From: Streptomyces sp. TP-A0874
GTDB taxonomy: Bacteria > Actinomycetota > Actinomycetes > Streptomycetales > Streptomycetaceae
Assembly (NCBI RefSeq): GCF_001748085.1
Contig: NZ_BBZK01000007.1
Location: 124,001-188,000 of the forward strand
Length of the DNA stretch: 64,000 bases
Reading direction: 5' to 3'
The notes under the pieces are model-generated. The model did not search any database. It worked only from the letters and a program-made list of their open reading frames with translations, and was not told where the DNA came from. The position numbers were made by a program, and so were the translations under genes. This document shows, in pieces, positions 54,186 through 64,000 of the stretch (positions are counted from its first letter, which is position 1; each line of letters starts with the position of its first letter).

Positions 54186-54656
54186 ATGCCTCGTAAGGGC
54201 CCCGCCCCGAAGCGCCCGGTCATCATCGACCCGGTCTACGGCTCTCCTCTTGTCACCTCCCTGATCAACAAGGTCCTGATGAACGGCAAGCGCTCGACCG
54301 CCGAGCGCATCGTCTACGGCGCCATGGAAGGCCTCCGGGAGAAGACCGGCAACGACCCGGTCATCACCCTGAAGCGTGCCCTGGAGAACGTGAAGCCGAC
54401 CCTCGAGGTCCGCTCCCGCCGGGTCGGCGGCGCCACCTACCAGGTCCCGGTCGAGGTCCGCCCCGGCCGTTCCTCCACCCTCGCGCTGCGCTGGCTCGTG
54501 GGCTACTCCCGCGCCCGCCGCGAGAAGACCATGACCGAGCGGCTGATGAACGAACTGCTGGACGCCAGCAACGGTCTGGGCGCCTCCGTCAAGCGTCGCG
54601 AGGACACCCACAAGATGGCCGAGTCCAACAAGGCCTTCGCGCACTACCGCTGGTAG
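54186..54656 (+). CDS. rpsG: 30S ribosomal protein S7
   Basis: 156 residues, full length. [21 protein letters not shown] and [18 protein letters not shown] are S7 signatures. It is the primary binder of the 16S rRNA 3' major domain. Two bases separate it from rpsL. Confidence 0.97.
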   Translation: MPRKGPAPKRPVIIDPVYGSPLVTSLINKVLMNGKRSTAERIVYGAMEGLREKTGNDPVITLKRALENVKPTLEVRSRRVGGATYQVPVEVRPGRSSTLALRWLVGYSRARREKTMTERLMNELLDASNGLGASVKRREDTHKMAESNKAFAHYRW

Positions 54657-54695
54657 TCGCTACCCACATCGAGACCGAGAGAAGACTGAAGCCTT

Positions 54696-56825
<2,130 letters not shown>

Positions 56826-57028
56826 CACTTGCTGCGCACCCTTTAGGCTTAGCACAGGCATCGGGGCGTTCCGCCGTAAACCGTGAGGTTCGCGGCGGCG
56901 CCCCGGGAGCCGGCCCCAGCGAATTCGGCCAAGGGCGTCCCCTAGGGGTCCTGGTCGGTTCGGTAAGACCATCTGAACCCATCCGCAGAGGGTGGATGGG
57001 CACAGCACCAGTCCACAGGAGGACCCCA

Positions 57029-58222
<1,194 letters not shown>

Positions 58223-58274
58223 CCTGTCGCTCTTAGGCCCCGCCAGCGGGTGCCGGGAGCCGGCCACAGACGGC

Positions 58275-58310
58275 GAAGGGCCTGTACGACTCCGGTCGTA
58301 CAGGCCCTTC
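58275..58310 (+). terminator. str operon terminator
   Basis: A perfect 16-bp stem GAAGGGCCTGTACGAC capped by TCCG. Confidence 0.9.
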
Positions 58311-58335
58311 GGCGTTCCCGGGCCCCCTCGGCCGT

Positions 58336-58593
58336 CTACTCCTCGGTCCTGGTCGGAGGCGGGAGGTGGGCCACCTCGTGTCCGAAGTACGACTGGACGT
58401 CCTCGGTCGGGGCGAGGAACTCACCGAGGTGGGCCTCCCGGCACCGACCGACTCCAGATCGGTGAACCGGAGCGCACTCGGTGAGTTCGGTGTGGGGACC
58501 TGGTGCGGGTACTCGCCGCGGAGGATGCTCCTCGGTGATGGCGCCGGCACCTTCGGCGGCGGCCAGGTCCCCGCTCAGGGGGGTTGCCCGCAA
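58336..58593 (-). pseudogene. Possible gene remnant or small hypothetical protein
   Basis: An 85-codon frame whose last ~40 codons ([20 protein letters not shown] then HEVAHLPPP) show coding-like third-position G/C bias, while the upstream part looks degenerate. No ribosome site or family was recognised. It may be the end of a decayed gene. Confidence 0.3.
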
Positions 58594-58663
58594 TAACGGC
58601 CGACCGCTCGCCCGGAGCCACCGTCACCTCCTCCGGAAGGTGCGCCGGCGGCCGGGGAGGGGG

Positions 58664-60019
58664 TCAGAGGCCCAGTACGATCCGGGCGGTGAGGAAGTAG
58701 ATCACCAGGCCGGTGGCGTCCACCAGCGTGGTGACCATGGGCGCCGAGACCACCGCGGGGTCGATCCGCAGCCGTTTGGCCAGCAGTGGCATGGTGCCGC
58801 CCACGGTCGCCGCCCAGGCGCAGATGACCACCAGCGCGATGCCGACCACCAGCGCGATGTCGGTGCCGACGAAGAGGCTGCCGACCGCCAGTCCGAGGGC
58901 GGCCAACAGGAGCCCCAGGATGAGCCCCACGCGGCATTCCCGCCAGATGACCGCCAGCAGGTCCGAGCCGCGGACCTCGCCCACCGCCAGGGCCCGCACG
59001 GCCGCGGTCGCCGCCTGGGCGCCGGCGTTGCCCCCGGTCCCGATCAGCAGCGGGATGAACATCGCCAGCTGGGTTACCTCCTCCAGCGTGGTCTCGAAGA
59101 ACTGGGTGACGGTCACGGTGAGCGTGGCGGCGAGCAGCAGGAGCAGCAGCCACACCACCCGGTAGCGGGCGAGCTGCCAGACGGTGGCTGCCATGTAGTG
59201 GCCCGCCCAGGGCGTGGAGCCCGACTGGCGGGCGACGTCCTCGGTGTCGGCGGCCTCGATCACCTCGACGGCGTCGTCGATGCTGAGCAGCCCCACCAGC
59301 CGGTTCTCGCTGTCCACCACGGGAAGGTCGAGGACGTTGGTCTCGCGCATCAGCCGGGCCGCTTCCTCGGCCGGGTCGGTGGCCTGGGCCTGCGGGGCCT
59401 CGGTGTCGACGAGTTCGGCCACGGTGCGCTCCGGCGCGCTCAGCACCAGGTCGCGGAGTTCGACGATGCCGGTCAGCCGCCGCCCGGAGTCGACCACCGG
59501 GAGGGTGTAGACGGTCTTGGTCCGCCCGCCCCTGGCCCGGACCCGCTCCAGCGCCTCGGCCACCGTCAACTGCTGGTGCAGCGGCACCGTCTCGGGGTTC
59601 ATGTAGCGGCCGACGGCGTCCTCGGGGTAGCCGAGCAGCGCAGCGGTCTGCCGCCGCTTGCCGGGGCTCAGCCCGGCAAGCACCCGCTGGACGACCTTGG
59701 CCGGTGCCTCATGGAGCATCCGGACCCGGTCGTCCGGCTCCATCGCCTCGACCAGTTCGTGGAAGGAGCTGTCGCGCAACCCCATCAGGACCGCCTGCTG
59801 GTCCACCGGATCCAGCTCCTCGAAGACCATGATGGCCCGGTCCTTGTGGAGGAGGCGGAAGGCGACCACGGCGTCGACCGAGCCCATCCGGGCCAGTTCG
59901 TCCGCGATCAGGTGGGGCGGGTGTTCGTCGAGCCAGTGCTGGGCTTCGCTGAGGTCGTGCCGGTCCAGCGCGGTCTGGAGGCGGACGGGCAGCTCGTCGG
60001 GCAGCTGGGATTGCGTCAT
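58664..60019 (-). CDS. mgtE: MgtE-type magnesium transporter
   Basis: 451 residues. N-terminal superhelical domain ([28 protein letters not shown]...), a CBS pair ([21 protein letters not shown] and [22 protein letters not shown]) that gates the channel with cytosolic Mg2+, and five C-terminal helices with [25 protein letters not shown], the pore signature. No Mg-riboswitch was recognised upstream. It is the only gene between the str and S10 operons. Confidence 0.95.
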   Translation of the reverse strand: MTQSQLPDELPVRLQTALDRHDLSEAQHWLDEHPPHLIADELARMGSVDAVVAFRLLHKDRAIMVFEELDPVDQQAVLMGLRDSSFHELVEAMEPDDRVRMLHEAPAKVVQRVLAGLSPGKRRQTAALLGYPEDAVGRYMNPETVPLHQQLTVAEALERVRARGGRTKTVYTLPVVDSGRRLTGIVELRDLVLSAPERTVAELVDTEAPQAQATDPAEEAARLMRETNVLDLPVVDSENRLVGLLSIDDAVEVIEAADTEDVARQSGSTPWAGHYMAATVWQLARYRVVWLLLLLLAATLTVTVTQFFETTLEEVTQLAMFIPLLIGTGGNAGAQAATAAVRALAVGEVRGSDLLAVIWRECRVGLILGLLLAALGLAVGSLFVGTDIALVVGIALVVICAWAATVGGTMPLLAKRLRIDPAVVSAPMVTTLVDATGLVIYFLTARIVLGL

Positions 60020-60685
60020 GAGCGGGGGACACCTCGAACGGGAGTGGCCGGTGGTCTCGTGGGAGCGCCGGGCCGCACCACTCGCCGCTCGGTCAGTGCG
60101 GACGGCGGGGTGGGGCCGCGGCGTGCGATGGTCGACCAGGAGGCTCGCTGGACACAGCGACCACCTCCAACCGTCTCGCTCCTGAGCTCACCGGTTCCCC
60201 GGGGCCGAAGGCAGGTTAACCCCGATCTCCCCGCACGGACGAAACCCGCAGCGCAGCTCACTCGACGCGGGGGATCGACCGGATGTTTGCCCCGGCCGCC
60301 GCCCGGGGTACGATCCTGGGCCGCGATTGGTCAGCGCTCCGACCCGTATGGCACACTGTTCAGGTTGCTCGGTTGTGTGCCGATGCTGTACGCCTCCCAC
60401 CGGGAGGACCGGAAGCGAGTCCCAGGTATTCGTCGTCCCATGCTGTGCGCCTCAGGCGCAGGGGCGGAAGTACGGGAATCTTCCGGGAAGTGTCAGCGGG
60501 GCGCCGACCAGACGCCCGGTGGGGTTCTTCCTCCCGGTTCCGTGGCCTCGGGCCGCATCCCTGGCAGGGAGATTCCGCGAGGAACGCCGTCACCGGGGGC
60601 GCGACACGCCCGACCGCGTGGGTCGGAGAAGAGCGCAACCCGCCGGGTCCCAGAGCGTGACGAGAGACAGGACTACGAAGTAGCC
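60020..60685 (+). promoter_or_regulatory. S10 operon promoter and leader region
   Basis: 666 bases between divergent mgtE and rpsJ, with no gene. Candidate promoter pieces are TTGGTC (60327-60332) and CACACT (60352-60357), spaced 19 bases. The leader has two ATGCTGTRCGCCTC blocks (60382 and 60440), each running into a small hairpin (CCTCCCACCGGGAGG; TGCGCCTCAGGCGCA), then the hairpin shared with the str leader. Confidence 0.55.
60602..60626 (+). promoter_or_regulatory. Leader hairpin shared with the str operon, S10 copy
   Basis: Identical to 53704-53728. The CCGACC-GCGT-GGGTCGG hairpin stands about 60 bases before rpsJ. Confidence 0.65.
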
Positions 60686-60994
60686 ATGGCGGGACAGAAG
60701 ATCCGCATCCGGCTCAAGGCCTACGACCACGAGGTCATCGACAACTCGGCGAAGAAGATCGTCGAGACGGTGACCAGGACTGGTGCGTCGGTCGCGGGCC
60801 CGGTGCCGCTGCCCACAGAGAAGAACGTGTACTGCGTCATCAAGTCGCCGCACAAGTACAAGGACTCGCGCGAGCACTTCGAGATGCGTACGCACAAGCG
60901 CCTCATCGACATCCTCGACCCCACGCCGAAGACGGTCGACTCGCTCATGCGTCTCGACCTGCCGGCGGGCGTCGACATCGAGATCAAGCTCTGA
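60686..60994 (+). CDS. rpsJ: 30S ribosomal protein S10
   Basis: 102 residues, full length. [20 protein letters not shown] and [17 protein letters not shown] are S10 signatures. It is also NusE, a partner of NusB in antitermination. It is first gene of the S10 operon. Confidence 0.97.
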   Translation: MAGQKIRIRLKAYDHEVIDNSAKKIVETVTRTGASVAGPVPLPTEKNVYCVIKSPHKYKDSREHFEMRTHKRLIDILDPTPKTVDSLMRLDLPAGVDIEIKL

Positions 60995-61007
60995 GGTGAC
61001 GCGCGAG

Positions 61008-61652
61008 ATGGCTAAGCAGATCAAGGGCGTCCTGGGCGAGAAGCTCGGCATGACGCAGGTGTGGGACGAGAACAACCGCGTCGTCCCGGTCACCGTCGTC
61101 AAGGCCGGGCCCTGCGTCGTCACCCAGGTCCGTACCGATGACAGGGACGGCTACGACGCCGTCCAGATCGCCTTCGGCGAGATCGACCCGCGCAAGGTGA
61201 ACAAGCCCCTCAAGGGCCACTTCGCCAAGGCCGACGTCACCCCGCGCCGCCACCTGGTGGAGCTGCGGACCGCCGACGCCGGCGAGTACACGCTCGGCCA
61301 GGAGATCTCCGCCGAGGTGTTCGACTCCGGCGTGAAGGTCGACGTGACCGGCACCAGCAAGGGCAAGGGCACCGCCGGTGTCATGAAGCGCCATGGCTTC
61401 GGTGGCCTCGGTGCCGCGCACGGCACCCACCGCAAGCACCGCTCGCCGGGCTCGATCGGTGGCTGCGCCACCCCGGGCCGTGTGTTCAAGGGCCTGCGCA
61501 TGGCGGGCCGCATGGGCAACGAGCGGGTCACCACCCAGAACCTGACCGTCCATGCCGTTGACGCGGAGAAGGGTCTGCTCCTGATCAAGGGAGCGGTGCC
61601 CGGTCCGAACGGCGGCCTCGTCCTGGTCCGTACCGCGGCCAAGGGGGCCTGA
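61008..61652 (+). CDS. rplC: 50S ribosomal protein L3
   Basis: 214 residues. [25 protein letters not shown] and the [26 protein letters not shown] loop near the peptidyl-transferase centre are conserved. It lies 13 bases after rpsJ. Confidence 0.97.
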   Translation: MAKQIKGVLGEKLGMTQVWDENNRVVPVTVVKAGPCVVTQVRTDDRDGYDAVQIAFGEIDPRKVNKPLKGHFAKADVTPRRHLVELRTADAGEYTLGQEISAEVFDSGVKVDVTGTSKGKGTAGVMKRHGFGGLGAAHGTHRKHRSPGSIGGCATPGRVFKGLRMAGRMGNERVTTQNLTVHAVDAEKGLLLIKGAVPGPNGGLVLVRTAAKGA

Positions 61653-61659
61653 GGTAACG

Positions 61660-62313
61660 ATGAGCACCATTGACATCCTTTCGCCGGCAGGCGACAAGGC
61701 CGGGACCGTCGAGCTCCCCCCGGAGATCTTCGACGCGAAGGTCAGCATTCCGCTGATCCACCAGGTCGTCGTCGCCCAGCTGGCCGCTGCCCGCCAGGGC
61801 ACGCACAAGACCAAGACCCGCGGCGAGGTCCGCGGTGGTGGCAAGAAGCCTTACCGCCAGAAGGGCACCGGCCGCGCCCGTCAGGGTTCGACCCGCGCCC
61901 CGCAGTTCGCCGGCGGTGGAGTGGTGCACGGACCGGTGCCGCGCGACTACTCGCAGCGGACCCCGAAGAAGATGAAGGCCGCCGCGCTCCGCGGTGCCCT
62001 CACCGACCGGGCGCGCCACAGCCGGGTCCACGTCGTCTCCGGCGTGGTCGACGGCGCGATCTCCACCAAGGCCGCGAAGACGCTGCTCGGCAAGATCAGT
62101 GAGCGGAAGAACGTGCTCCTGGTCGCCGACCGCGGTGACGAGGCCACCTGGCTGTCCACCCGTAACCTGCCCCAGGTCCGCATCCTGGAGCCCGGTCAGC
62201 TGAACACGTACGACGTGCTCGTCTCCGACGACGTGGTCTTCACCCAGGCCGCCTTTGAGTCCTTCGTGTCCGGCCCCAGGGCCAACGAGACCGCCGAAGG
62301 GAGCGAGGCCTGA
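61660..62313 (+). CDS. rplD: 50S ribosomal protein L4
   Basis: 217 residues. [23 protein letters not shown] is the exit-tunnel loop. In many bacteria L4 represses the S10 operon through its leader. It shares one base with rplW (TGATG). Confidence 0.97.
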   Translation: MSTIDILSPAGDKAGTVELPPEIFDAKVSIPLIHQVVVAQLAAARQGTHKTKTRGEVRGGGKKPYRQKGTGRARQGSTRAPQFAGGGVVHGPVPRDYSQRTPKKMKAAALRGALTDRARHSRVHVVSGVVDGAISTKAAKTLLGKISERKNVLLVADRGDEATWLSTRNLPQVRILEPGQLNTYDVLVSDDVVFTQAAFESFVSGPRANETAEGSEA

Positions 62314-62732
62314 TGGCTACGCGTCACCCGAGCATTGCCTCCAAGGCAGCCAAGGCCGCCAAGGCCGCGCGCGTCGCGAAGGCGAGGCGCCACGCCGCCG
62401 AGGGCAAGAACACCGTCGAGACACCGGCGAGCAAGGCGTTCACGGAGCCCCGTGACGTCCTGGTCAAGCCGGTCGTTTCGGAGAAGAGCTACGCGCTGCT
62501 CGACGAGAACAAGTACACGTTCATCGTCGACCCGCGCGCCAACAAGACCCAGATCAAGCAGGCCGTGGAGACGGTCTTCTCGGTCAAGGTCACCGGGGTC
62601 AACACGATCAACCGGCAGGGCAAGCGCAAGCGGACCCGGACCGGTTACGGCAAGCGCAAGGACACCAAGCGCGCCATCGTGACCCTCGCCGAGGGCGACC
62701 GTATCGACATCTTCGGCGGCCCGGTCTCCTAA
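62313..62732 (+). CDS. rplW: 50S ribosomal protein L23
   Basis: 139 residues. An Ala/Lys-rich N-terminal extension of about 45 residues, known in Streptomyces, precedes the fold [22 protein letters not shown] and [11 protein letters not shown]23 sits at the tunnel exit and binds trigger factor. Confidence 0.96.
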   Translation: MATRHPSIASKAAKAAKAARVAKARRHAAEGKNTVETPASKAFTEPRDVLVKPVVSEKSYALLDENKYTFIVDPRANKTQIKQAVETVFSVKVTGVNTINRQGKRKRTRTGYGKRKDTKRAIVTLAEGDRIDIFGGPVS

Positions 62733-62771
62733 GGGAGTCCGAGTCGTCCGATATCGGACGAGGACTAAGAA

Positions 62772-63608
<837 letters not shown>

Positions 63609-63620
63609 GAGCGGGTTCAG

Positions 63621-63902
63621 ATGCCGCGCAGTCTCAAGAAGGGACCCTTCGTCGACGACCACCTGATCAAGAAGGTGGACACGCAGAACGACGCAGGTTC
63701 CAAGAACGTCATCAAGACCTGGTCCCGCCGCTCCATGATCGTCCCGGCCATGCTCGGCCACACGATCGCGGTGCACGACGGCCGCAAGCACGTCCCGGTG
63801 TTCATCACCGAGTCGATGGTCGGCCACAAGCTCGGCGAGTTTGCGCCGACCCGCACCTTCCGCGGCCACGAGAAGGACGACCGCAAGTCGCGGCGTCGTT
63901 GA
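63621..63902 (+). CDS. rpsS: 30S ribosomal protein S19
   Basis: 93 residues, full length. [18 protein letters not shown] and FVPTRTF-like [13 protein letters not shown] are conserved. It binds the 16S head with S13. Confidence 0.97.
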   Translation: MPRSLKKGPFVDDHLIKKVDTQNDAGSKNVIKTWSRRSMIVPAMLGHTIAVHDGRKHVPVFITESMVGHKLGEFAPTRTFRGHEKDDRKSRRR

Positions 63903-63945
63903 TCGGCGGAGTGCGAAGACTATGACTGACACCGAAGGGACAACC

Positions 63946-64000
63946 ATGGAAGCCAGGGCCCAGGCGCGGTACATCCGCGTCACGCCCATGAAGGCCCGCC
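63946..64000 (+). CDS. rplV: 50S ribosomal protein L22, N-terminal fragment
   Basis: Only the first 18 codons lie in the window (MEARAQARYIRVTPMKAR), the invariant L22 N-terminus; the gene runs past the end. ATG 63946 has GAAGGGAC upstream. An in-frame ATG at 63922 would add eight residues and is less likely. Confidence 0.9.
   Translation, partial: MEARAQARYIRVTPMKAR

Larger units (their letters stand above)
58223..58663. other. Spacer between tuf and mgtE
   Basis: 441 bases holding the tuf terminator and, on the minus strand, a possible gene remnant (58336-58593). No other gene is seen. Confidence 0.5.

Overview
The window is high-GC actinomycete DNA, about 70% G+C, with strong G/C third-position bias and frequent GTG starts. 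Gene content and order match the core chromosome of Streptomyces and close relatives (Streptomycetaceae). From memory of the family, the stretch from korAB through the second nuo cluster, htpX, yajQ, tRNA-Tyr, rpmG, murB, secE-nusG, rplKA, rplJL, rpoBC and rpsL-rpsG-fusA-tuf follows the S. coelicolor SCO459x-SCO466x order. The genus cannot be fixed from sequence alone. One departure from that order is that only mgtE lies between tuf and rpsJ here.

Left part (1-11.3 kb): the end of an ABC export operon; a kinase-fold protein gene flanked by two inverted 107-bp hairpin elements; rarD; korB-korA (2-oxoacid:ferredoxin oxidoreductase); and a response regulator with two membrane sensor kinases whose catalytic halves are identical at DNA level over about 627 bp.

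Middle left (11.5-21.7 kb): a divergent, tightly overlapped nuoABC-HIJKLMN operon. It encodes the membrane arm and Fe-S connecting subunits of complex I but has no nuoD and no NADH module (nuoEFG). With korAB beside it, a ferredoxin-driven quinone reductase is a reasonable hypothesis.

Middle (21.8-33.2 kb): htpX, a YccF-like membrane protein, a large P-loop/TPR protein that looks like a LuxR-type ATPase without its DNA-binding domain, yajQ, tRNA-Tyr, a minus-strand group that includes a lipoprotein and a Flp-prepilin-like protein with an EF-hand loop, an NAD(P)-binding protein, and a cytosine-deaminase-like protein lacking several catalytic residues.

Right part (33.4-64 kb): the information-processing core. 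It runs tRNA-Thr, tRNA-Met, rpmG, two MaoC-fold (HadA/HadB-like) genes, murB, add, aspC, tRNA-Trp, secE-nusG, rplK-rplA, a lipoprotein gene, rplJ-rplL, rpoB-rpoC, a DUF1707/DUF4190 protein, an AraC-regulator remnant, the str operon, mgtE, and the start of the S10 operon (rpsJ to rplV, cut by the window end). Promoters, terminator hairpins and a leader hairpin shared by the str and S10 operons can be read in the spacers.
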